Source: JBCFBK01 sp038562555 (GTDB lineage: Bacteria; Bacteroidota; Bacteroidia; Bacteroidales; Prolixibacteraceae). Taken from it: DNA of 30,343 nucleotides. The DNA lies in the NCBI GenBank assembly GCA_038562555.1, contig JBCFBK010000063.1, forward strand, positions 1 to 30,343. The letters are read 5' to 3'. Positions 24,039 to 30,343 of the stretch are shown here, piece after piece. A program made the translations under genes and the position numbers. The notes below the pieces were generated by a model. The model saw only the letters and a program-made list of their open reading frames with translations. It made no database searches and was not told where the DNA came from. Within the stretch, counting starts at the first letter, position 1. The number at the start of each line of letters is the position of its first letter.

Positions 24039-24341
24039 ATGGAAAAGTTGTTGTCAACAGTTTTGAAAAAGGTCAGAAAAGATATGCTCTTTGCTGCAGC
24101 CTTCTTCATTTTATGGATCAGCTTTTTTGACGATTATAACTTAATTCAACATTTCCGTAACCAGAATAAGCTGGAACAATTAACAGAACAAAAAGAGTTT
24201 CTTAAAACTAAAATTGTTTCGGATCAAAGAAAGATTTACGAACTTCGGACAAACCAGAAGAACCTCGAAAAATTTGCCCGCGAACAGTTTCTTATGAAAA
24301 AAGAGAATGAAGAGGTTTTTGTAATCGTGGAAGAGGATTAG
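24039..24341 (+). CDS. FtsB/DivIC-family septum formation protein
   Basis: 100 residues from ATG 24039. The frame is open to 23976, but that part contains the terminator and promoter. A short cytoplasmic tail, one transmembrane helix (about 17-31), then an extracytoplasmic coiled coil (about 35-80, rich in K, E, Q and L) and a conserved RTNQKNLEKFAREQFLMKKENEEVFVI end. The EKFARE(Q/K)F.MK..NE..F pattern is the FtsB/DivIC signature. It would act in the divisome with FtsL/FtsQ homologues to activate septal wall synthesis. It lies 70 bp after the dehydrogenase with its own promoter. Confidence 0.88.
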   Translation: MEKLLSTVLKKVRKDMLFAAAFFILWISFFDDYNLIQHFRNQNKLEQLTEQKEFLKTKIVSDQRKIYELRTNQKNLEKFAREQFLMKKENEEVFVIVEED

Positions 24342-24458
24342 GTTTCTCTATCAACCATCTACCTTTTCACCGGTGTTAATTTAAAACAAAATCATCCGCT
24401 TTTATTCGCTGAATATTTGATTATTAGTCAATTTTTACTAAATTGAATCAGATTTGTT

Positions 24459-24503
24459 ATGGAAGCGGTTATGAAAGCGTTTTTTATTGGGTGCTGTTAC
24501 TGA
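24459..24503 (+). other. Very short upstream ORF before yqgE
   Basis: ATG plus 13 more codons and TGA (MEAVMKAFFIGCCY), followed at once by two overlapping inverted repeats: ATTTCAA (24503-24509) with TTGAAAT (24525-24531), and ACTGA (24499-24503) with TCAGT (24518-24522). A leader peptide is possible but chance is equally likely in this 196-bp gap. Confidence 0.2.
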
Positions 24504-24537
24504 TTTCAAACCGGCTTTCAGTAATTGAAATAGACGG

Positions 24538-25131
24538 ATGAAGCTGAATATCGACATATTTAAAATAGAAACCAATCATGTTGCACCGGGCAAGGGGCGT
24601 GTCCTGATTGCCGAACCTTTCTTGCCGGGAAGTTACTTTAACCGCTCTGTCGTTCTTTTGGTATCACACAGCGATAAAGGGGCTGTAGGATTTATATTAA
24701 ATAAAAAGATCGATTTTCCTTTAAGCGAAATAGTCAGTGATTTTCCGGATTTTCAAGGAGACATCTCTATTGGAGGACCGGTAAGTACCGATACCGTCTA
24801 TTTCATCCATTCGCTGGGCGGCGATCTTCCCGGAAGTGTTCACGTAAAAGATAACCTGTACTGGGGAGGTGATTTTGAAGAACTTAAACGCAGGATCAAC
24901 CTGGGAATAGTCGGGCCGAAACAGGTCCGTTTCTTTTTGGGGTATTCAGGCTGGGATAAGGGTCAGCTTGAAGAGGAACTGAACGAGAATTCCTGGTTGG
25001 TTTCTGAAATGGAACAACAAGTGATCATGGATAGTTCTTCGCCGAAGCAAATGTGGATTGAAACGGTCAAAAATATGGGAGGAAAATATTCTCTTTGGGA
25101 GAATTTCCCGGAGAATCCCTCGCTGAACTGA
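24538..25131 (+). CDS. YqgE/AlgH family protein (UPF0301)
   Basis: 197 residues, typical of the DUF179 family. Conserved signatures are GRVLIAEPFLPGSYFNRSVVLLV (about 20-42), GAVGFILNK, ISIGGPVSTDTVYFIHS (about 77-93) and FFLGYSGWDKGQLEEEL (about 132-148). It is a soluble cytoplasmic protein with no signal peptide. AlgH was named for an effect on alginate genes in Pseudomonas, but its biochemical role is unknown. It lies in a Bacteroidales housekeeping neighbourhood with the aminotransferase-like protein, HolA and AMP nucleosidase, and is convergent with the aminotransferase gene. Confidence 0.93.
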   Translation: MKLNIDIFKIETNHVAPGKGRVLIAEPFLPGSYFNRSVVLLVSHSDKGAVGFILNKKIDFPLSEIVSDFPDFQGDISIGGPVSTDTVYFIHSLGGDLPGSVHVKDNLYWGGDFEELKRRINLGIVGPKQVRFFLGYSGWDKGQLEEELNENSWLVSEMEQQVIMDSSSPKQMWIETVKNMGGKYSLWENFPENPSLN

Positions 25132-25193
25132 GAAGAAGCAATCAGCTATTAGCCGGTCTCCGCTATGCGCCGTGCCTTGTGCCGTTTACACAT

Positions 25194-26009
25194 TCACCCG
25201 TTTAGCTCCTGGTTAAGCAGGTCATTTATTCGCCGGATTGTTTTATTCAGGTATCTTTTCATTTCAAAACCTTTAATCCATTGGATTCCATGGATATCAC
25301 CCGCAAGAAAGACTTCGTCGGCACGAAGGAGATCCTCCTCCGACAGAAATTCAACTTCATTAAAAGATATGCCGGCTTTTCCACAGATTTTTCTTATTGT
25401 TTCCCTGGCCGGATTAATATATACACCCGATCCCGGCAGTACGGTGTAGACCGTGGTTCCCCGGATCAGAAAAAGGTTTCGTTCAGGAGCTTCCAACAGG
25501 CAACCCTTCTCATTTTGAAGAACAGGTTCTGAACCGAAAGAAGGCTGAAATGCCTTCAGTATTTTCCAGTATGGGTCGGATCCCATCCGCAGTGAAGATA
25601 ATGGAGAACTTGCTTTAAACGTCCTGTCAAAAGGAACGATCACAGAGCCCTCATGGTTCAGTTCGTACATTATGGACTCAATGGGCTTCGTTCTGATCAG
25701 GTAACTGATGCCATTGGAAGAGGTGTACAGGTACAAGTCGATCCGCGCACTTTTAAAAAACTTGTTTTTAACAAGCGTTCTTTCTATCTGACGTTTCAAT
25801 TCACGGGCTTCGTTTTTCATGAACGCGGGCGGTGCCTGATTCAGCAACTGAAACTGAAGATTAAGCAAGATCCGGTGCTCATCCCAGAACATCAGCTGGT
25901 TACGGATCGCACGCAATGATTCCACAAAGAGTAATTGTTCCGGAATGTCCGTCCCAAAGGCTTTATCATCCCTTTTAATAAATTGTCCGTCAATAAGATC
26001 GAAGAGCAT
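25194..26009 (-). CDS. Class-IV aminotransferase-like PLP protein
   Basis: 271 residues from ATG 26009 (MLFDLIDGQFIKRDD). An in-frame TTG at 26051 gives 14 more residues but is less likely. The order of conserved pieces follows class IV enzymes (branched-chain or D-amino-acid aminotransferase, aminodeoxychorismate lyase): FVESLRAIRNQLMFWDEHRILL, then RTFKASSPLSSL with the likely PLP lysine, CLLEAPERNLFLI in place of G-x-E-x3-SN-x-F, TVLPGSGVYINPARETIRKI, and ADEVFLAGDIHGIQWI. Several positions are degenerate: the GDGxFE loop is DIPEQLLFVES, and SN is RN. It may be a diverged aminotransferase or lyase, perhaps aminodeoxychorismate lyase (PabC); substrate not determinable. It is the third gene after holA and the rhomboid gene on the same strand. 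Confidence 0.78.
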   Translation of the reverse strand: MLFDLIDGQFIKRDDKAFGTDIPEQLLFVESLRAIRNQLMFWDEHRILLNLQFQLLNQAPPAFMKNEARELKRQIERTLVKNKFFKSARIDLYLYTSSNGISYLIRTKPIESIMYELNHEGSVIVPFDRTFKASSPLSSLRMGSDPYWKILKAFQPSFGSEPVLQNEKGCLLEAPERNLFLIRGTTVYTVLPGSGVYINPARETIRKICGKAGISFNEVEFLSEEDLLRADEVFLAGDIHGIQWIKGFEMKRYLNKTIRRINDLLNQELNG

Positions 26010-26079
26010 AGCCGCCAAAGGTTCAAAGTTTACAGTTGGGAAAAGGATCAAAAGATTACCATAATCGTGTTGGTTACAA

Positions 26080-26688
26080 TCAGATAAGCATAAACAATTT
26101 ATCTATAAAGTGTTGGAGCAGACGCCCATCCAGTAAAACCGGATAAATAAATCCGAACAGGGCTCCGAGAAAATGGGCATCATGAGCAATCTGATCCTGC
26201 TGTTTGCGGCTCATATAATAGGAATAAATCAGGTACAACACGGCGAATACAATGCCTGGTATGGGGAGCAGTCCGAAGAAATAGATCTTGTTCCAGGGAT
26301 CAAAAAAGATTGCGGAGAACAGTACAGCCGATACGGCGCCAGAGGCGCCGACAGCATTATAGTAGTAATCATTCCGGTGTTTGAAAAGAGCGTAGGCATT
26401 CGATATGATTAATCCTCCAAAGTACAGGATCAGAAAGTAAGCATTGGCCATGCGTCCGAAACCCTCCTGAAAATAGGCCTCTATTGCCCGTCCAAATGAC
26501 AGCAGAACGATCATATTCACAATGAGGTGCTCCCAGTTCGCATGGACAAAGCCATGCGTGATCAGCCGGTGATATTCCTTTTGATGATAAACTTTACTGG
26601 CGTTGAACTGAAGTTTTTCCATCAGGTCGTACCGGTTGAATGCAGCCACTGATATCAGTGCAGTGATAATAATAATGATGATTGTCAT
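26080..26688 (-). CDS. Rhomboid-family intramembrane serine protease
   Basis: 202 residues with six transmembrane helices. The conserved HGFVHANWEHLIVNM (45-59) in helix 2, catalytic Ser116 in GASGAVSA of helix 4 and His172 in AHFLGALFG of helix 6 are all present, so the dyad is intact and the enzyme should be active. It has no extra soluble domain. Rhomboids cut transmembrane segments of other proteins; the client is unknown. The start codon directly follows the holA stop (TAAATG), indicating an operon with translational coupling. Confidence 0.92.
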   Translation of the reverse strand: MTIIIIIITALISVAAFNRYDLMEKLQFNASKVYHQKEYHRLITHGFVHANWEHLIVNMIVLLSFGRAIEAYFQEGFGRMANAYFLILYFGGLIISNAYALFKHRNDYYYNAVGASGAVSAVLFSAIFFDPWNKIYFFGLLPIPGIVFAVLYLIYSYYMSRKQQDQIAHDAHFLGALFGFIYPVLLDGRLLQHFIDKLFMLI

Positions 26689-27687
26689 TTAGTGTAAAAT
26701 TTTATAAATCATTTCTTTCTGGAGATCAGCCATGTCCGATGAAACATTGCCCATTCCCTTCGACTTCATGTCAAATTCGCGAAGGATTGACATGATTTCA
26801 ACAACCTTTCTGATGGGATATTGTCTGGCTGCAGCAACGTACGTGTTTACGAAAAAAGGACTGACCTGAAGAGCGGAAGCTACTGAATTTTGTGATTTAT
26901 CTTCCAGAAAGTGGTAAGTCAGTATTTTCATAAAATAGAAATACAGGGTAGAGATCGTTTTAGGCAGGGGGTTAGAACCTGGATTTGCTGCAAAATAAGT
27001 AATAATCTGGTTTGATTTCAGGATGTTCCGCTCGCCAAGTGCGTTTTGCAGTTCAAAAATGTTAAAGTCTTTACTGATCCCGATGTTTTTCTCGACATGA
27101 TCGGGGTTGATCCTGGTCTGTTTAGGCAGGCTGATAATCAGTTTGTCCAGTTCATTAGATACTTTACTCAAATCAGTACCAAGGTATTCCGCAAGCATGG
27201 CTGAAGCCTGCGGTTCTATGGCGTATTGTTTTTCGGCAAGATAAGTGTTGATCCAGCCCGGAAGTTTATTTTCATAAATTTTTTTGGACTCGAAAAGCAC
27301 CCCTTTTTTGGCGATGTTTCTGGTGAAATTCTTTCTCCGGTCAAGGGTTTTATATTTATAGTTGATGACCAGGATCGTGGATTTAAGCGGATTATTCACA
27401 TAGGGTTCCAGGTCTTCGATTTTTTTAATATTTTGCGCTTCCCGGACAATAATTACCTGATGATTGGCCATCATCGGGAACCTGCGTGCATATGTGATGA
27501 TAGTATCGGCATCGGCATCCTTTCCGTAGAGGATGTACTGGTTGAAATCCTGTTCCGTTTTTGTGAGCACATGGCCGGCAATGTAATCCGAAATCTGATC
27601 AATAAAATAAGTTTCTTCTCCCATTAAAAAATAGATGGGATGGTAGATCTTTTTTTTCAGATTGGCGATAATTTCTTCGTATTCCAT
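26689..27687 (-). CDS. holA: DNA polymerase III subunit delta
   Basis: 332-residue clamp-loader subunit that opens the beta sliding clamp. The N-terminal HPIYFLMGEETYFIDQISDYI (about 16-36) is the modified P-loop region of HolA. HQVIIVREAQNI and LVINYKYKTLDRRKNF follow in domain I, and the C-terminal collar region includes LQNALGERNILKSNQI and SVASALQVSPFFVNTYVAAARQYP. The delta family is poorly conserved, but the length, order and setting fit. A minus-strand -7 box TATTTTTG (27708-27715) lies in the 49-bp gap after the AMP nucleosidase gene. The stop codon abuts the rhomboid ATG. Confidence 0.93.
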   Translation of the reverse strand: MEYEEIIANLKKKIYHPIYFLMGEETYFIDQISDYIAGHVLTKTEQDFNQYILYGKDADADTIITYARRFPMMANHQVIIVREAQNIKKIEDLEPYVNNPLKSTILVINYKYKTLDRRKNFTRNIAKKGVLFESKKIYENKLPGWINTYLAEKQYAIEPQASAMLAEYLGTDLSKVSNELDKLIISLPKQTRINPDHVEKNIGISKDFNIFELQNALGERNILKSNQIITYFAANPGSNPLPKTISTLYFYFMKILTYHFLEDKSQNSVASALQVSPFFVNTYVAAARQYPIRKVVEIMSILREFDMKSKGMGNVSSDMADLQKEMIYKILH

Positions 27688-27736
27688 GAAAAATAATTGT
27701 CAAAATCCAAAAATATGAACGGTAACAGGCGAACCT

Positions 27737-28507
27737 TCAGAACCGAAGATGCTTGACAGACCGCCCGTTGTTTTTTATTTCCACCAGGGCGTCTACCCCG
27801 ATTTTGAGATGCGATTCGACAAAGGTCGATGTAACCTGCTGATCGCTGACTTCTGTTTTGATTCCTGTTGAAATCATGGGCTGGTCAGAAACAAGCAGCA
27901 ACGCGCCGGTCGGGATCTGATTGGCAAAACCTACGGTAAAGATTGTTGCCGTTTCCATGTCGACCGCCATCGCCCTCGATTTTTTCAGGTATTTCTTCAG
28001 GCGTTCGTCGTATTCCCAAACTCTTCTGTTCGTTGTATAAACTACGCCTGTCCAGTAATCCTTCTGGTTTTCGCGGATGGCTGTCGAGACTGCACGTTGA
28101 AGACTAAATGCCGGCAAGGCCGGAATTTCAGGAGGAAGATAATCGTTCGATGTTCCGTCGCTGCGGATCGCGGCAATGGGCAGGATCAGGTCGCCGAGCT
28201 TATTTTTCTTTTTCAATCCGCCGCATTTGCCCAGGAACAAAACGGCGTCAGGATGGATCGCACTAAGCAGATCCATCATTGTTGCCGCATTGGGACTTCC
28301 CATACCGAAATTGATGATGGTAATTCCCTCTGCCGATGCATTGGGCATGTTGCGCTCTTCCCCGACAATCGGTACATTAAACTGATAGGCAAACATCTCA
28401 ATGTAAAGCTGAAAATTCGTCAGAAGAATGTATTTGCCGAAATCTTCCAGCTTTCGTCCGGTGTACCGGGGAAGCCAGTTTTCAACGATCTCTTTCTTTG
28501 TCTTCAT
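27737..28507 (-). CDS. amn: AMP nucleosidase, short phosphorylase-fold type
   Basis: 256 residues, the length usual in Bacteroidota; the E. coli enzyme is almost twice as long because of an N-terminal regulatory domain. It hydrolyses AMP to adenine and ribose 5-phosphate. Nucleoside-phosphorylase fold motifs are FGMGSPNAATMMDLL (about 67-81), LFLGKCGGLKKKNKLGDLILP (about 90-110), AVDMETATIFTVGF with the ribose-binding Glu, and LLLVSDQPM with the purine-binding Asp. A possible -7 box (TATTTTTG, minus strand, 28582-28589) lies 75 bp upstream. It is divergent from the HsdR_N-domain gene and upstream of holA on the same strand. Confidence 0.93.
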   Translation of the reverse strand: MKTKKEIVENWLPRYTGRKLEDFGKYILLTNFQLYIEMFAYQFNVPIVGEERNMPNASAEGITIINFGMGSPNAATMMDLLSAIHPDAVLFLGKCGGLKKKNKLGDLILPIAAIRSDGTSNDYLPPEIPALPAFSLQRAVSTAIRENQKDYWTGVVYTTNRRVWEYDERLKKYLKKSRAMAVDMETATIFTVGFANQIPTGALLLVSDQPMISTGIKTEVSDQQVTSTFVESHLKIGVDALVEIKNNGRSVKHLRF

Positions 28508-28581
28508 CTGTTATCCAATTATTTTTTGCATTTTTGAAAAGCAGGATGGAATATATAGCAGCCGGCAGATCAACTAGTATA

Positions 28582-28589
28582 CAAAAATA
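28582..28589 (-). promoter_or_regulatory. Possible -7 box of amn
   Basis: Minus-strand TATTTTTG matches TAnnTTTG; no clear -33 element at 19-21 bp. Leader about 70 nt. Confidence 0.35.
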
Positions 28590-28607
28590 CAACTTTACGG
28601 GCTAAAG

Positions 28608-29069
28608 ATGCTTCCAGAATTAAATTTACCATCTTATTCTTTCAGGACAAGGCAGAAAGCCGGTAAAATTTATATTTTCGACGAAATCAGAAAAAAATTC
28701 CTGTTATTGACCCCGGAAGAATGGGTGCGTCAGAATTTTATCAGATACCTCATTGCAGAAAAAGGCTTTCCGCCGGCGCTGATGATTATTGAACGCGGAC
28801 TGAAGGTTAATCAGAATCCGTTCAGGGCCGACCTGCTTGTTTGTGACCGCTCAGGTGCACCTTTGCTGGTTGTTGAATTTAAGGCACCTCCGGTAAAGAT
28901 CACGCAGGCAGCTTTTGACCAGATTGCACGTTATAATATGCAGTTCAGGGTTCCGTACCTGATCGTTTCGAACGGACTGAGTCATTTTTGCTGCCAGATT
29001 GATTTTTTATCGGAAAGCTATGCGTTTCTAAAGGAAATACCCGGCTTTAAAGATATTATTGCCGGATAG
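28608..29069 (+). CDS. Stand-alone HsdR N-terminal-domain protein (PD-(D/E)XK fold)
   Basis: 153 residues corresponding only to the nuclease-like N-terminal domain of type I restriction R subunits. A VNQNPFRADLLVCDRSGAPLLVVEFKAP stretch carries Asp75 and the Glu90-x-Lys92 of the PD-(D/E)XK active site, with an upstream Glu62 and a Gln105 (FDQIARY) of the QxxxY motif. There is no helicase domain and no hsdS or hsdM nearby, so it is not a restriction system. Proteins of this kind recur beside holA and AMP nucleosidase genes in Bacteroidales (from memory), which hints at a housekeeping role in DNA repair or replication. The function is unknown. Confidence 0.87.
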   Translation: MLPELNLPSYSFRTRQKAGKIYIFDEIRKKFLLLTPEEWVRQNFIRYLIAEKGFPPALMIIERGLKVNQNPFRADLLVCDRSGAPLLVVEFKAPPVKITQAAFDQIARYNMQFRVPYLIVSNGLSHFCCQIDFLSESYAFLKEIPGFKDIIAG

Positions 29070-29119
29070 CGGCAAACAGCGGTTGAAGACCCGAAGTGCC
29101 CCTATGTCCTATGCTTCTT

Positions 29120-29647
29120 CTACAGGATCTTCTGCATGATGCACTCGTCCACCCAGCCATCCGGAGTTCGCAGCCAATCCTTTTTGGTGCCCGAGACCTG
29201 AAAGCCTGCTTTTTCGAACAGCAACCGGCTTCCGGGGTTATCGACCCCGATATTGGCGTACAATTGATGCAGGCCAAGGGTATTTTCCGCATAGCTGCAT
29301 ACCAGGTACAGGGTGTCGGAAGCCAAACCGTTCCTGCGATCGCCCGCGTCATAGATCAGGATGCCGATCCCGGCACGCTGATGGTAAGGGTCGAAATCAA
29401 ACAGATCAATGGCCCCGGCAGCTTTCCCTTCCGGCGATTCAATGATCAGGCGAAGTTGTTTTGTCTCAAAGATATCGCGGTGCGATTCTTCAATATATTG
29501 CCTGAGGATAAAACGCGAAAAGGGCACGAGGGTATTACTCACCTTCCAAATGGACGGATCATTTTCCCAAAGATACAAGAGTTCCAGGTCTTCGGGCTCA
29601 AGCGAACGCAGCCTGACTTTTCCGTATGACAGCATTGCATGGTTCAT
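29120..29647 (-). CDS. GNAT N-acetyltransferase, RimL/SpeG-like
   Basis: 175 residues of the acetyltransferase type related to RimJ/RimL and spermidine acetyltransferase SpeG. VRLRSLEPEDLELLYLWENDPSIW (about 11-34) is the usual start. A central GAIDLFDFDPYHQRAGIGILI leads into the acetyl-CoA pyrophosphate loop RRNGLA, and GLHQLYANIGVDNPGSRLLFEKAGF is motif B. The acceptor, a polyamine or protein N-terminus, cannot be told. It lies 44 bp after recR on the same strand and is convergent with the HsdR_N gene. An alternative ATG at 29635 is possible. Confidence 0.9.
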   Translation of the reverse strand: MNHAMLSYGKVRLRSLEPEDLELLYLWENDPSIWKVSNTLVPFSRFILRQYIEESHRDIFETKQLRLIIESPEGKAAGAIDLFDFDPYHQRAGIGILIYDAGDRRNGLASDTLYLVCSYAENTLGLHQLYANIGVDNPGSRLLFEKAGFQVSGTKKDWLRTPDGWVDECIMQKIL

Positions 29648-29691
29648 GACACGGCGTTAAGGTAACAGATAAATATCGGGTACTTAAAATT

Positions 29692-30321
29692 TTATTGAGA
29701 GAGGGAACTTTCAAAGTCCGTCCTGTTCCTGATAGAGCGGCCCAGGGTAATTTCATCGGCATATTCAAGTTCATCGCCAATGGAAACACCTCGTGCCAGG
29801 GTCGATATTTTGACACTGAAGCCTTTTAACTTCCTGAAAATGAAAAAATTTGTGGTATCACCTTCCATGGTCGTGCTTAGTGCCAGGATGATCTCTTCCA
29901 CCTTTCCGTCGCGGACCCGATCAATAAGTGAGTTGATTTCCAGATCGGCAGGGCCGACACCATCCATGGGTGAGATGATTCCCCCTAGCACGTGATATAA
30001 TCCGTTGAATTGGCGGGTATTTTCAATGGCCATAACATCGCGTATGTTTTCGACCACGCAAATGATCGAAGCATTCCGGCCCGGCTGACTGCATAAATGG
30101 CAGGTGTCGGTGTCCGAAATATTATGACAGATTTTACAATGCCTGATTTCGTTGCGGAGATGGATCAGACTGTTGCCAAAAGCCTCAACTTCATTTTCGT
30201 CCTGCTTTAATAAATGCAGTACCAGCCGCAAGGCTGTCTTTCTTCCAATGCCAGGCAGCTTTGAAAACTCATTGACTGCATTCTCCAGCAGTTTTGAAGG
30301 AAATTTTTCCGTCATCATCAT
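29692..30321 (-). CDS. recR: Recombination mediator RecR
   Basis: 209 residues, complete. A helix-hairpin-helix LPGIGRKTALRL (22-33) is followed by a four-cysteine zinc finger (Cys62, Cys65, Cys74, Cys77) and a Toprim domain starting IICVVENIRDVMAIENT (about 85-101), with a C-terminal GDELEYADEITLGRSIRNR. RecR works with RecO (and RecF) to load RecA on SSB-coated gapped DNA. The start may be any of three consecutive ATGs (30321, 30318, 30315). Its promoter lies outside or at the very edge of the window. Confidence 0.97.
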   Translation of the reverse strand: MMMTEKFPSKLLENAVNEFSKLPGIGRKTALRLVLHLLKQDENEVEAFGNSLIHLRNEIRHCKICHNISDTDTCHLCSQPGRNASIICVVENIRDVMAIENTRQFNGLYHVLGGIISPMDGVGPADLEINSLIDRVRDGKVEEIILALSTTMEGDTTNFFIFRKLKGFSVKISTLARGVSIGDELEYADEITLGRSIRNRTDFESSLSQ

Positions 30322-30343
30322 ATCGTCCGCATTAAATTTATCC

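Noticed and set aside
28608..29069. Type I restriction-modification system
   Set aside because: Only the N-terminal R-subunit domain is present; no hsdM, hsdS or helicase domain lies in the window, and the neighbours are housekeeping genes.

Overview
This window looks like a chromosomal segment of a member of the Bacteroidota, most likely an anaerobic or facultative Bacteroidales/Marinilabiliales-type bacterium. The evidence is the gene content: a complete six-gene Na+-translocating NADH:quinone reductase (Na+-NQR) operon, the short form of AMP nucleosidase, and a stand-alone HsdR_N-domain protein beside DNA polymerase III delta. Many upstream regions also carry the TAnnTTTG -7 element typical of the primary sigma factor of this phylum, and classical Shine-Dalgarno sequences are mostly weak. 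No tRNA, rRNA, CRISPR array, insertion sequence or prophage was seen. Most of the window reads as ordinary vertically inherited chromosome.

Layout. (1) 1-5622: a xylose utilisation locus on the minus strand, with a GntR/LacI-hybrid regulator, xylulokinase, xylose isomerase and a XylE-type symporter. An almost perfect promoter precedes xylB. An 18-bp element (17/18 identical) lies at the predicted transcription starts of both the regulator gene and xylB and is the best candidate operator. (2) 5623-11950: mixed single genes. These are a nitroreductase, a short proline dehydrogenase, an OmpH/Skp-like protein, a family-2 glycosyltransferase, an aromatic L-amino-acid decarboxylase, a small multi-spanning membrane protein, and an 83-residue single-span protein next to apbE. 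(3) 11956-19815: the Na+-NQR region, with the flavin transferase ApbE, a YebC-family protein on the plus strand, and nqrABCDEF on the minus strand. ApbE attaches FMN covalently to NqrB and NqrC, whose acceptor threonines are visible. The 83-residue protein is a plausible maturation partner. (4) 20007-23968: an orphan membrane PAS histidine kinase divergent from the 1-pyrroline-5-carboxylate dehydrogenase gene, which completes proline catabolism with the distant proline dehydrogenase. (5) 24039-30321: a housekeeping cluster with a FtsB/DivIC-like division protein, YqgE/AlgH, a class-IV aminotransferase-like protein, a rhomboid protease, HolA, AMP nucleosidase, the HsdR_N protein, a GNAT acetyltransferase and RecR.

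How the genes fit together. Xylose is imported with protons, isomerised and phosphorylated to xylulose 5-phosphate. Proline is oxidised in two steps to glutamate by unlinked genes, feeding electrons to quinone and NAD+. NADH from both routes can be oxidised by Na+-NQR to give a sodium gradient. I found no clearly new multi-gene system. The most interesting leads are regulatory (the shared xyl element and two competing hairpins in the leader of the pyrroline-carboxylate dehydrogenase gene) and the small protein beside apbE.
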